NCBI GenBank assembly: GCA_964603455.1
Contig: CAZRVL010000013.1
Coordinates: 1-39,241 of the forward strand
Reading direction: 5' to 3'
DNA: 39,241 nt
From: Flemingiibacterium sp964603455
Lineage (GTDB): Bacteria; Bacillota; Clostridia; Oscillospirales; CAG-272
Of the stretch, positions 15,641-23,938 are shown piece by piece. Below the pieces are notes generated by a model that worked only from the letters and a program-made list of their open reading frames with translations, made no database searches and had not been told where the DNA came from. Position numbers and translations under genes: made by a program. How positions within the stretch are numbered: the stretch's first letter is position 1; the number at the start of each line of letters is the position of its first letter.

Positions 15641-17661
15641 AATTCGAAAAGGGAAAAAAGATATGGAACAGCTCCTCATGCAAAATAAATTCATACGTTG
15701 ATTTTTTTGCGGTATTTGAAAAAGGAGATAAAATAAAGCTCGCCTGTGACGGCAACTATGCCTTGTATATAAACGACCGTTTTGTCTCGACCGGACAATA
15801 TCCAGGCTATGAGGATATGCTGTTTTTTGACACGCTCGACATATCCGAATATGCCGACAGAGTCGAAAACACGTTAAAAATCATCGCACATCACCCCGGC
15901 TGCGATTTTTCGACCTACAGAGCACAGCCCGCCTTCGTTATATTCGAGATAAGTTGTAAAGACGAGATAACCTGTGCTTCGGGAGAAAATACCAAAACCA
16001 TGCTCGATCCGAATTTCGTGTCGGGTGAAAATATTCCGAAGGTCTCGGGACAGCTCGGCTTCACCTTTGAATATGATTCCACGGCCATTGATACACAGAT
16101 CACCGATTCGTTCCTTGTCGGCGGAAACGAGGAATTTCTGCCAAGACCGGTAAAAAAGCTCGATATATCCGAAAACACCGAAGCCGGACTCATAAACAAA
16201 GGCGAGTTCTTTGACATGGGAAGTGTAGGCACTACCGCCGAATATATGCAAAGCTCTGCCATAACTACTCAATATCTGTGCGGAAAATGTGTTCTGCCGA
16301 ATGAAAACGGTATCGAGCTTTCGGCATCCGAAAAAGCAGACGGAATATTCGCTCTCATCGATCTCGAAAAGGAAAGCACTGGCTTTCTGTCGCTCGATAT
16401 AGAGGTCGAAAAGGAATGCGACATATTCATAGGCTGGGGCGAGCATTTAGCCGATCTCCGCGTCAGAACATATATCGGCGGCAGGAACTTTGCGGTAAAA
16501 TACCACGCAAAGACAGGACGAAACCGCTTCGAACAGCCGCTTCTCCGCCTGGGACTGCGATATATGCAGCTGCATATCTATACAAAAAAATGCAAGCTCT
16601 TCTACGCGGGAATACGCTCGACCACATATCCGCTAAAGAACTCAGTTCCCGGCCCGACAGACGATCTGCTGCATAAGAAAATATACGAAACCTGCATTGA
16701 GACCCTGAAGCTCTGTATGCACGAGCATTACGAAGACTGCCCGTGGCGCGAACAGGCACTTTATACGATGGATTCGCGAAATCAAATGCTCTGCGGATAT
16801 TATGCGTTCGGCGAGACCGAATTTGCCGCCGCATCATTAAAGCTCATAGCGCATTCGATCCGCGATGACGGTCTTCTTGAACTCTGCTCACCTGCCAAGG
16901 TCTCGATAACCATACCGTCATTCTCGGCGATATTCATTGTCCAGCTCTGTGAATATCTAAAATACAGCGGTGATCTCGAAACGCCAAAAGAGCTTCTGCC
17001 AACGGCGAAGAAAATAGCCGAAGCCTTTGAAGCTCACCTCGAAAACGGACTCATACGCTGCTTTGAGGATAAAAAATACTGGAATTTCTACGAATGGCAG
17101 GACGGACTCAGCGAATCACGCACAAACGGTGAACTGAGCTTTGACGCACCGCTGTCGGCATTCGTAATCATGGCATACGATTCGCTCTCATATATCTGCG
17201 AAAGGCTCGGCGAAAAGGATAGCGAAAAATACAAGCTCATAGCCGACAAAATGCGCGAAGCCGTCCAAGCTTTTTGGGACAGCGAACACAACTGTTACGC
17301 TTCCTATATAAAGAACGAGCAGAAATACAACTACAGCGAGCTAACAAATTCTCTGCTCATTTGCGCTGGCGCAGTCCCAAAGCAAAATGAAAAATATGTT
17401 CTCGATGCCCTAAAATCGAAAAAGCTCAAAGAAGTAACACTCAGCCACAGCATATTCAAATATGAGGCTCTGATGAGAGACAAAGCAAACTCCGAATATA
17501 TCCTCTCCGATATAGCCGAAAAATGGGGATATATGCTGATGAACGGCGCAACGAGCTTCTGGGAGACCTTAGAAGGTGAATCGGCATTCGCCAACGCAGG
17601 AAGCCTCTGCCACGGTTGGTCTGCGATACCCGTATATATATATTTTAAGCTGAAAACTTAA
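15637..17661 (+). CDS. GH78-family (alpha-L-rhamnosidase-like) glycosidase
   Basis: This 674-residue protein has an N-terminal beta-sandwich part (IYINDRFVSTGQYPGYED region) and a six-hairpin barrel. The motif DCPWREQALYTMD gives D367, E372 and D379 in GH78 spacing, and FWETLEG gives the likely base E643, so all catalytic positions are present. The middle differs from the first GH78 enzyme at 7273, so the two probably have different aglycone or linkage preference. ATG at 15637 has AAAGGAAA upstream; the longer frame starting inside the AraC gene is not needed. There is no signal peptide. No clear terminator follows before the next promoter. Confidence 0.87.
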   Translation: MKFEKGKKIWNSSSCKINSYVDFFAVFEKGDKIKLACDGNYALYINDRFVSTGQYPGYEDMLFFDTLDISEYADRVENTLKIIAHHPGCDFSTYRAQPAFVIFEISCKDEITCASGENTKTMLDPNFVSGENIPKVSGQLGFTFEYDSTAIDTQITDSFLVGGNEEFLPRPVKKLDISENTEAGLINKGEFFDMGSVGTTAEYMQSSAITTQYLCGKCVLPNENGIELSASEKADGIFALIDLEKESTGFLSLDIEVEKECDIFIGWGEHLADLRVRTYIGGRNFAVKYHAKTGRNRFEQPLLRLGLRYMQLHIYTKKCKLFYAGIRSTTYPLKNSVPGPTDDLLHKKIYETCIETLKLCMHEHYEDCPWREQALYTMDSRNQMLCGYYAFGETEFAAASLKLIAHSIRDDGLLELCSPAKVSITIPSFSAIFIVQLCEYLKYSGDLETPKELLPTAKKIAEAFEAHLENGLIRCFEDKKYWNFYEWQDGLSESRTNGELSFDAPLSAFVIMAYDSLSYICERLGEKDSEKYKLIADKMREAVQAFWDSEHNCYASYIKNEQKYNYSELTNSLLICAGAVPKQNEKYVLDALKSKKLKEVTLSHSIFKYEALMRDKANSEYILSDIAEKWGYMLMNGATSFWETLEGESAFANAGSLCHGWSAIPVYIYFKLKT

Positions 17662-17690
17662 TAAAATCTGTAAATTTTTCGCCAAAGCTA

Positions 17691-17719
17691 TGGACAAACC
17701 TCGGGAAATGATGTATAAT
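17691..17719 (+). promoter_or_regulatory. Promoter of the foldase-LiaF-like operon
   Basis: TGGACA (17691-17696) and TATAAT (17714-17719) with a 17-base spacer. The leader to the GTG start is about 26 bases. Confidence 0.7.
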
Positions 17720-17752
17720 AGATATTACATTAATTTTAAGGAGATTTTCAAA

Positions 17753-18868
17753 GTGAAACACACAACATCCGCGCTAAAACGCCTGACAGCCCTGCTGCTC
17801 GCCGTTGTAATGACGCTTGCAATAGTCGGCTGCGGTGCAACCACATCGGCTATGTCCTTCGGACAGGTAAAGATAACGTCGAATATGTACTGCTACTGGA
17901 TGAGTAAATACAAAGCAATGTACCTCTACAGTATGTTCGGAACAACAACGGATAACGCACAATATTGGTCGGCACAGATGACCGATACGATCACAGTCGG
18001 CGACTATCTCGGAGCTATGGCAGCCTCGCAGATAATGCAGAACGCGATACTTCTCGGTCTTTTCGAGGAATACGACCTCACCGTCAGCGATGACACTCTC
18101 AAGGAGATAGACAACGCTATGGAGGAAAAGATCACTCAGGCAGGCAGCAAATCCGCGCTCAACTCCGCCCTCTCGCCCTATGGTATAAATTCAAATATGC
18201 TCAAGGAGATATACATCGCCGAAGCTAAGATCTCGGCAGTACAGGATTATCTCTACGGAGAAAACGGCATAGATGCCGCTTCCGAAGCAGATATTGAAAA
18301 GTATTATTCCGAAAACTACTACCGCTGTAAGCATATCCTCATCCGCACCGATGTAAAATACGAATATGATGAGAACGGCGATCCGGTCATAAATGATGAA
18401 GGTACGGCATATAAGACGATAACCCTCACAGCAGACGAGATAGAGGCTCAAAAGGAGCTCGCCGCAGACCTCGAAAAGCGCATAGCGGCAGGTGAAGACT
18501 ACGATGAGCTCGTACTCGAATACAGCGAAGACACCGGAATGCAGCACTTCGAAGACGGATACTACATCACCTCCGCATGCACCTTCCTCCCCACCGAAAT
18601 AACCTCCGCAGTTATGAAAATGAATGTCGGTGAGACCAAGACCGTTGAGACCTCTTACGGTATATCTATAGTCCGCCGCTACGAACTCATAGACGGCGCA
18701 TACAATACCGAGCCCTATAAATCCGAGCTGATCGGAGATATAGGATCCACCGTAAACGCAGTCAGACTTCAGACTCTGGTAGCAGGATATGCGGACAGCG
18801 TGATACTCAACAACGATGTCATAAGCGACTATCCGCTCGCATCCTGCACCGCAAACTTCTACTATTGA
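17753..18868 (+). CDS. Parvulin-type peptidyl-prolyl isomerase lipoprotein (PrsA/SurA-like foldase)
   Basis: The start is GTG at 17753, with AAGGAG 10 bases upstream, giving 371 residues. The N-terminus is a lipoprotein signal with lipobox AIVGC (C27). An alpha-helical SurA_N-like region (about 30-180) is followed by a PpiC-type domain beginning YRCKHILIRTD and containing LEYSEDTGMQHFEDGYY and GETKTVETSYGISIVRRYE. The parvulin domain is interrupted after its first strand by about 25 residues, in a section that reads DENGDPVINDEGTAY. Such proteins assist folding of exported proteins outside the membrane. The next gene, LiaF-like, follows after 17 bases and is probably co-transcribed, linking both to the cell envelope. 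Confidence 0.88.
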   Translation: MKHTTSALKRLTALLLAVVMTLAIVGCGATTSAMSFGQVKITSNMYCYWMSKYKAMYLYSMFGTTTDNAQYWSAQMTDTITVGDYLGAMAASQIMQNAILLGLFEEYDLTVSDDTLKEIDNAMEEKITQAGSKSALNSALSPYGINSNMLKEIYIAEAKISAVQDYLYGENGIDAASEADIEKYYSENYYRCKHILIRTDVKYEYDENGDPVINDEGTAYKTITLTADEIEAQKELAADLEKRIAAGEDYDELVLEYSEDTGMQHFEDGYYITSACTFLPTEITSAVMKMNVGETKTVETSYGISIVRRYELIDGAYNTEPYKSELIGDIGSTVNAVRLQTLVAGYADSVILNNDVISDYPLASCTANFYY

Positions 18869-18885
18869 TATAAAGGAGCAGCAGC

Positions 18886-19530
18886 GTGAAGATAAAATTA
18901 TCGACAAATATAGTTATCGGTATACTTTTGGTCATCATCGCAATAGGCTATCTCGGAAACATATTTGAGGTATGGAATTTCACGCTGTTCTTTCCGGGCT
19001 GGTGGACATTGTTCATTATAATTCCGTCTGTAGTATCTATGGTCTCAAACGGATTTAAGCCGGTCTCATCAACATTCCTTATAGTCGGAGCAATGTTGCT
19101 CGTGAAATCTCTCGGAATCCTCCCGGAATGGCTGGCAAGATCGTTCATACCGCTCCTGATACTCGCGATAGGCTTCTTCATAATATTCAATGCCAAGACA
19201 GCAAACCTATCAAAGTTTTATATAGCTCTCTTTTCCGGACGCACTCCGAATTATAACGGAAAGCTGTTCGATGGAGCTATATGCACCGCGCTTTTCGGAG
19301 GAATAGAACTCAAGCTCGACAAAGCCGAGATAACGGACGGTTCGACGATATACGCTGCTGCGATATTCGGCGGAATAGATATTAGCCTTCCTCAGGGAGT
19401 TAATGTAGAAACCAACTGCCTTCCGATCTTCGGCGGCATAAGCGAATCAAAGCTCCGTGTTCCCAACGATGGATTCCCGACTATAAAGATAAATGCCGTC
19501 GCAATCTTTGGCGGTATAGATGTCAAATAG
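18886..19530 (+). CDS. LiaF-like envelope protein (transmembrane segments plus C-terminal LiaF-type domain)
   Basis: The GTG start at 18886 is supported by AAAGGAG. The N-terminal half has four hydrophobic segments (about 8-26, 31-49, 58-76 and 82-99) in the layout of LiaF-type proteins. The C-terminal 100 residues repeat a short beta motif: TALFGGIELKL, AAAIFGGIDISL, LPIFGGISES and VAIFGGIDVK, typical of the cell-wall-active antibiotic response domain. In Bacillus LiaF restrains the LiaRS envelope-stress kinase, but no kinase or response regulator is present here, so a signalling role is only an analogy. The 214-residue length fits the family. Confidence 0.83.
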   Translation: MKIKLSTNIVIGILLVIIAIGYLGNIFEVWNFTLFFPGWWTLFIIIPSVVSMVSNGFKPVSSTFLIVGAMLLVKSLGILPEWLARSFIPLLILAIGFFIIFNAKTANLSKFYIALFSGRTPNYNGKLFDGAICTALFGGIELKLDKAEITDGSTIYAAAIFGGIDISLPQGVNVETNCLPIFGGISESKLRVPNDGFPTIKINAVAIFGGIDVK

Positions 19531-19536
19531 CAAACG

Positions 19537-19582
19537 ATCGACCGATTTCAGATATTTTTTTGAAAAATCGGTCGATTTTTTA
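19537..19582 (+). terminator. Intrinsic terminator after the LiaF-like gene
   Basis: A perfect 12-bp stem ATCGACCGATTT / AAATCGGTCGAT (19537-19548 with 19565-19576) with a 16-base loop is followed by TTTTTTA. Confidence 0.88.
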
Positions 19583-19611
19583 TTGCATTTTTAGTTGAAG
19601 TGTGATATAAT
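19583..19611 (+). promoter_or_regulatory. Promoter of kdgK
   Basis: TTGCAT (19583-19588), 17 bases, TATAAT (19606-19611) with an extended -10 (TGA before TATAAT). It begins directly after the preceding terminator's T run. Confidence 0.75.
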
Positions 19612-19624
19612 ATATATTGGAGAA

Positions 19625-19673
19625 ATTTTCTGTCTGATATTTCAAAGCAGAAAATAAATCAGTAAAAAATATC
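19625..19673 (+). promoter_or_regulatory. kdgK leader with two alternative hairpins
   Basis: The leader of about 70 bases holds ATTTTCTG/CAGAAAAT (19625-19632 with 19648-19655) and GATATTT/AAATATC (19636-19642 with 19667-19673). The two stems interlock and cannot both form; the second ends next to the ribosome binding site AAAGGAG (19674-19680). A regulatory role is inference. Confidence 0.35.
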
Positions 19674-19688
19674 AAAGGAGATATTATC

Positions 19689-20720
19689 ATGCATAATAAA
19701 TTCGTTTCCTTCGGCGAGATCATGCTCCGCCTGAAATCCCCCGGCTATGACCGTCTTTTCCAGCAGCCGACTCTTGAAGCTACCTTCGGCGGCGGTGAAG
19801 CCAATGTTGCCGTATCCCTTGCAAATTACGGACTCGATGCAAAATTTGTTACCGCACTTCCCGATAACGATGTCGGAAAGGCTTGCGAGCGCGAGCTTAG
19901 AAAATACGGTGTCGATACCTCCGACATCGCTCACACAAAGGGCAGAATGGGTATATACTACCTTGAGACCGGCTCATGCCAGCGTCCCTCAAAGGTCATC
20001 TACGACCGCGAATTTTCTTCCTTCGCAAATATCAAGGAAGGCGATTTCGACTGGAAGTCCATCCTCGCAGATGCTAAGTGGTTCCACGTCACAGGAATAA
20101 CTCCGGCAGTCGATGCAGGTGTCGCAGCCGAAGCTATAAATGCACTTAAGACCGCAAAGGAGCTTGGTGTCACCACATCATGTGACCTCAATTACCGTGC
20201 AAAGCTCTGGAAATACGGAAAGCGTGCTGATGAAGTCATGCCCGAACTCGTAAAGTATGTCGATGTCGTAATCGCAAACGAAGAGGACTGCCAGAAGGCA
20301 CTCGGAATCAGCTCGTCCAACAAGCCTGAGCTCGGTGAAATAGACCTCAACTGCTATAAAGAGATAAGCGACAAGGTAATGTCCGACTTCCCGAACGTAA
20401 AGACCGTTGCTATCACTCTTCGCGAATCCAAATCCGCAAACCGCAATGTATGGTCGGCTTGCATAAACGATGGCAAGATATTCGCACGCAGCCGCATATA
20501 TGACATCACAGATATAGTTGACCGCGTAGGCGGCGGCGACTCCTTCGCAGGCGGTCTCATATACGGTCTCGCAACAAAGGGCGATGCAAAGGCAGCACTC
20601 GAATTTGCAGTCGGCGCATCCTGCCTGAAGCACACCATAAACGGTGACTTCAACCTTGTTTCTGTCGAAGAGGTCGAAAAGCTCATCGGCGGCGATGGCA
20701 CCGGAAGAATCGCAAGATAA
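19689..20720 (+). CDS. kdgK: 2-keto-3-deoxygluconate kinase (PfkB family)
   Basis: KdgK phosphorylates 2-keto-3-deoxygluconate to KDPG in uronate and pectin breakdown. The 343-residue protein has the PfkB N-terminal pattern FGEIMLRL and FGGGEANVAVSLANYG, and the C-terminal signature DITDIVDRVGGGDSFAGGL, whose GGGD holds the catalytic Asp and the anion hole. FGEIMLRLKSP and the SCQRPSKVIYDRE segment are typical of KDG kinases rather than fructo- or ribokinases. KDPG aldolase and uronate isomerases are not in the window, so the substrate assignment rests on sequence alone. It has its own promoter and terminator, making a single-gene unit. Confidence 0.85.
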   Translation: MHNKFVSFGEIMLRLKSPGYDRLFQQPTLEATFGGGEANVAVSLANYGLDAKFVTALPDNDVGKACERELRKYGVDTSDIAHTKGRMGIYYLETGSCQRPSKVIYDREFSSFANIKEGDFDWKSILADAKWFHVTGITPAVDAGVAAEAINALKTAKELGVTTSCDLNYRAKLWKYGKRADEVMPELVKYVDVVIANEEDCQKALGISSSNKPELGEIDLNCYKEISDKVMSDFPNVKTVAITLRESKSANRNVWSACINDGKIFARSRIYDITDIVDRVGGGDSFAGGLIYGLATKGDAKAALEFAVGASCLKHTINGDFNLVSVEEVEKLIGGDGTGRIAR

Positions 20721-20748
20721 GCTTCGGTATTATCTTAAAATATAAACT

Positions 20749-20775
20749 AAAAAAGCTCCGCCCGGAGCTTTTTTT
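20749..20775. terminator. Bidirectional terminator between kdgK and the DUF4097-like gene
   Basis: The stem AAAAAAGCTCC / GGAGCTTTTTT (20749-20759 with 20764-20774) has a 4-base loop and A/T runs on both sides, serving the two convergent genes. Confidence 0.92.
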
Positions 20776-20778
20776 ATT

Positions 20779-21849
20779 TCATTCGGTAAATCTGACATTA
20801 ATATCTCCGCCGGAGGTCTTAGCAGTAAGCTTGTACTGCGCACGTGGATTTTCCACAGAGCTCGGATAGGCATAGCGGTCTGTCTCGGTCTCTATTGAAA
20901 ACAGAGATTCGCTTCCGAGTATCGAACCATCAATATCACCGTTTGAGGTCTCGAATACAAACTTCTCACCGAACAGCCGAGAAAAATCTATAGACGCATT
21001 CGTTGTTTTCGCATTCAAACGCTTTGCTGTCAGAGTTTCAAGCTCCAATCGACCGTTGATGCTCGAAAACTCAACCTCGGTCGCCGAAATGTCCGAAATG
21101 TCCATTCGACCGTTCGTTGTTTTCGCCGACAGCTCATATGCCTCTATATTAGACAAGGAAACATTCGCCTCGGATGTGCTGACGGAAAGCTTTTCGGTAA
21201 GCTTGAGATTTCCTATTTTTACCTCGCCATTCGTTGTGGATACAAGTATCTCGCCGTCAAAATCCTGTGGAAGATATACTATCATCCCAAGTCCGGTATA
21301 TGAATTTGTCCGTTCGACCGCGCCAAGAGACAGCTCATAGCCGAAAATATTTATGCTCTTCTTTTCTGCTTCGTGCTGTGAATCGCGTATCGTGAGCGTG
21401 TTGCTCACAGTCGAAAAGCTGTACTTAAAGTCTTCGCTCTCAAGCACATCAACGATCACCGAAGCATTATCTCCGCTCGCAATTATTACATCACAATTCG
21501 TCACCGAAATATCGAGCGCACGGTTTATATCAGCGTCAAAGCAGTATCTGTACTGCGAAAAATCCGCTTCGGTCACATCTATCCTTCCGCCCATGTCGGC
21601 ACTCACTTCGCCGCTGTCACCGAGCACCTTTGTCGAATCGCCCACATATATCCCAGTCGAATCGATCTTTATGTAATCGGCAAAATTTATCCCATCGCCA
21701 GTGACATCAATGAGCTCACTGACCTGTTGAACACCGCCGGTTATCATTCCGGCGACTTTTTTTATGACCGCCCTGAGACCGAGAGCTACGGTTATCGCAA
21801 CGATGAATACCACTATCACCGCTGTCCTTGTAAATTTTTTTAAATCCAT
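20779..21849 (-). CDS. DUF4097-like beta-helix protein with one N-terminal membrane segment
   Basis: After a short basic start there is one hydrophobic segment (VIVVFIVAITVALGLRAVI), then about 330 residues facing outward. The second half repeats short strands of the DUF4097 type: STTNGEVKIGNLKLTE, STSEANVSLSNIEA, KTTNGRMDISDISA, SSINGRLELETLTA, ETSNGDIDGSILG and KTSGGDINV. This repeat forms a right-handed beta-solenoid in relatives, often encoded with envelope-stress or PspC/LiaF-like genes. The start is ATG at 21849 with GAAAGGAAAT upstream; the longer frame would begin with TTG inside that site. A near-palindrome TAGCCTATAGACTA lies at 21886-21899 upstream. Function unknown. Confidence 0.8.
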   Translation of the reverse strand: MDLKKFTRTAVIVVFIVAITVALGLRAVIKKVAGMITGGVQQVSELIDVTGDGINFADYIKIDSTGIYVGDSTKVLGDSGEVSADMGGRIDVTEADFSQYRYCFDADINRALDISVTNCDVIIASGDNASVIVDVLESEDFKYSFSTVSNTLTIRDSQHEAEKKSINIFGYELSLGAVERTNSYTGLGMIVYLPQDFDGEILVSTTNGEVKIGNLKLTEKLSVSTSEANVSLSNIEAYELSAKTTNGRMDISDISATEVEFSSINGRLELETLTAKRLNAKTTNASIDFSRLFGEKFVFETSNGDIDGSILGSESLFSIETETDRYAYPSSVENPRAQYKLTAKTSGGDINVRFTE

Positions 21850-21939
21850 AATATTTCCTTTCAAGCTTTCTTCCTAATAATTATATAGCCTATAGACTAC
21901 ACCGAAAAGAAGTTTTTGTGAATATTTTGTAAAATATAA

Positions 21940-22776
21940 TCATATAAGACCGCTTCTCCGCCGATATTCGTTCGGAGTTTCTCCAAATTTTCTTCTAAAC
22001 GCGCTTATAAAATAGGCAGACGAAGTAAATCCGCTCAATTCGGCTATCCTCGAAACGCTCTGATCTGTGGTCAGCAACAGCTTCTCGGCACTTTGAAGAC
22101 GAAAATTCAAAAGATATTGATGTATCGTCATTCCGGTCTGATCGAGCATCAGCTTATTCACATAATATTCATGATAATTCACGTTCTCCGCGATCTCACG
22201 GTTGGTTATGCGGCTCGAATAATTTGCGCGGATAAATGCAATGACCCTATCAATAGTTCCACGATTGTCCGAAAATGTGCCGCGAACCACATCACATATT
22301 ATCCTTTTCAATATCGCAGAGGAGGTCTCACGATAAAATTTCCGTTTCTCACGCATCTCGCGCACGATTATCATAAGCTCGTTTTCGATATACTTCATAT
22401 CGGAAAAAACGATCAGCTCGGACAACGCCGCACAGTCATCTATCTCGGCATTTTCAATTACCTTATCACTTAAAAATTCCGAAGCCTTGACGACCTGCAT
22501 AGGTTCTGAAATATTTGAATGTTCCTGAGTAAAATCGAAATTCAATATGATTATGCTCGTTACCGCTGAGACCTCGAAGCGGTAACGCATACCCGAATGC
22601 CAGATCATAAGCGAGCCTTCACTTACTCTTTTTACACCGCCGTCATAGTGGAATATGAGGCTTCCGTGTTGTAAATACAGCATTCTGTGGTCATATGAGC
22701 AGGTAAAAAATTGAGTCGGCTTAACAAATTGACTGTACGCATAACGAATGAACGGATTTATTTCAGCAGCTGTCAT
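21940..22776 (-). CDS. AraC-family transcriptional regulator, divergent from the Fe-S operon
   Basis: The 278-residue protein has a cupin-like sensor half (HRMLYLQHGSLIFHYDGGVKR, GSLMIWHSGMRYRFEV) and a C-terminal double HTH (TNREIAENVNYHEYYVNKLM; RIAELSGFTSSAYFISAFRR and then G-E-T-P-N-E-Y-R). TTGGAGGAA precedes the ATG. It faces away from the five-gene operon at 22900-28580, and their promoters overlap, so it is the obvious candidate regulator. Its leader contains an A/T-rich hairpin just before the ribosome binding site. Confidence 0.93.
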   Translation of the reverse strand: MTAAEINPFIRYAYSQFVKPTQFFTCSYDHRMLYLQHGSLIFHYDGGVKRVSEGSLMIWHSGMRYRFEVSAVTSIIILNFDFTQEHSNISEPMQVVKASEFLSDKVIENAEIDDCAALSELIVFSDMKYIENELMIIVREMREKRKFYRETSSAILKRIICDVVRGTFSDNRGTIDRVIAFIRANYSSRITNREIAENVNYHEYYVNKLMLDQTGMTIHQYLLNFRLQSAEKLLLTTDQSVSRIAELSGFTSSAYFISAFRRKFGETPNEYRRRSGLI

Positions 22777-22786
22777 GATTCCTCCA

Positions 22787-22810
22787 AAAAAGCAAAAGAG
22801 TTTGCTTTTT
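22787..22810 (-). promoter_or_regulatory. Terminator-like hairpin in the AraC leader
   Basis: AAAAAGCAAA / TTTGCTTTTT forms a perfect 10-bp stem with a 4-base loop. On the minus strand it is followed by T's and at once by the GGAGG of the AraC gene. It could act as an attenuator or affect ribosome access; the stem is A/T rich, so confidence is low. Confidence 0.4.
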
Positions 22811-22838
22811 CTATACTTTTTTCGTATTTTGCCCTTCC

Positions 22839-22867
22839 ATTATATCACAAATTATGGTATAATACAA
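22839..22867. promoter_or_regulatory. Overlapping divergent promoters, AraC gene and Fe-S operon
   Basis: Minus strand: TTGTAT (22867-22862), 17 bases, TATAAT (22844-22839). Plus strand: TATAAT at 22858-22863, overlapping the minus -35, with only TTCCAT at the -35 distance; a second TATAAT lies at 22869-22874. The weak plus -35 fits an activator-dependent operon promoter. Confidence 0.6.
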
Positions 22868-22899
22868 GTATAATTTTTTAACTTTCCAAAGGACACACT

Positions 22900-23919
22900 A
22901 TGAAATTTTCGATCGGTTATCCGCAAAAGCGCAACGATGCCTTCATCTCAAAAATAATCGAATACCGTGAAAGTATTTCCGAGGTCTATTTCTCCTTCGG
23001 AGACATCCCAAACGGTCGAAGCTCTGCATATATAGATGAGCTTCCCTTCGAGGCTCAGGCTCGACAGTTATCTGATCTCGAAAAAATAGCAAATGCAAAA
23101 ATAGACTTAAATCTGCTGCTCAACGCCAACTGCTACGGTGAAGATTCGCTCTCACGCGCATTTTTTAACAAAATAGGCGATACGATAGATAGGCTTGCGG
23201 AAAAATTTCCGCTAAGATCGGTCACGACCACTTCGTTTCTCATAGGAAAATTCATCCATGCAAATTTCGAAAATATCGAAGTCCGCGCTTCGGTCAATAT
23301 GTCGATAGGCTCGACCTTCGCTATGGACGCGATAAAGGAATATTTCGACAGCTTTTATCTTAAGCGCGAACTTAATCGAAATATCTCAGCGATAAAAAAG
23401 ATAAACGAATGGTGCAAAAATAATTCAAAGGGACTATACATCCTCGCAAACAGCGGATGTATAAACGACTGCCCCGCACACACCTTTCACGATAACCTTG
23501 TCGCGCACGAAGCACAAATATCAAAGCTCGACAACGCATATTCGTTCGGCGGTGTCTGCCGTGATCTGCTGAAGAAGCAAAAAAATCAGGCTTCAATAGT
23601 GCGTGATATGAACTATATCCGTCCCGAGGACATACATCTCTATGAAGGTCTCTGCCGCTCGGTAAAGCTCGCAACAAGGACAAACCCACATCCAGAGCGC
23701 ATACTCGATGCATATATTAACAATATCTACAGAGGTGCGGTAACAGACCTTTTAGAACCGGACAACGGCTCGGCAATGCTGCCGATGATAGTTGACAACT
23801 CGAAATTTCCAAAGGATTTTGGTGAAACGGTCATGAACTGCCAAAAAAATTGCGAGGACTGCGGATATTGTGAAAAAGTCTTCGAAAATGCAAAAGTACA
23901 GCTTTATGATCTTCAATAA
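22900..23919 (+). CDS. U32-peptidase-like Fe-S protein
   Basis: The 339-residue protein resembles the U32 group (UbiU, UbiV, TrhP, RlhA and 'collagenase-like' proteins) in its barrel-like layout and its central NSGCINDCPAHTFHDN motif, where C187 and C191 would bind a [4Fe-4S] cluster with C220 and C252. Characterised members carry out oxygen-independent hydroxylation reactions; whether this one does is unknown. A second cluster-like motif C314-x3-C318-x2-C321-x2-C324 closes the protein and is not part of the usual U32 core as I know it. AAAGGA precedes the ATG. It is the first gene of a five-gene operon, 19 bases before the first QueG-like gene. A radical SAM assignment is unsupported because no CxxxCxxC motif is seen near the N-terminus. 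Confidence 0.6.
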   Translation: MKFSIGYPQKRNDAFISKIIEYRESISEVYFSFGDIPNGRSSAYIDELPFEAQARQLSDLEKIANAKIDLNLLLNANCYGEDSLSRAFFNKIGDTIDRLAEKFPLRSVTTTSFLIGKFIHANFENIEVRASVNMSIGSTFAMDAIKEYFDSFYLKRELNRNISAIKKINEWCKNNSKGLYILANSGCINDCPAHTFHDNLVAHEAQISKLDNAYSFGGVCRDLLKKQKNQASIVRDMNYIRPEDIHLYEGLCRSVKLATRTNPHPERILDAYINNIYRGAVTDLLEPDNGSAMLPMIVDNSKFPKDFGETVMNCQKNCEDCGYCEKVFENAKVQLYDLQ

Positions 23920-23938
23920 ATAACAGAAAGGTAAAAAT

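Noticed and set aside
18886..19530. A complete LiaFSR envelope-stress system
   Set aside because: No histidine kinase or response regulator is next to the LiaF-like gene.
22900..23919. Radical SAM enzyme
   Set aside because: No CxxxCxxC motif near the N-terminus; the cysteine layout fits U32 proteins better.
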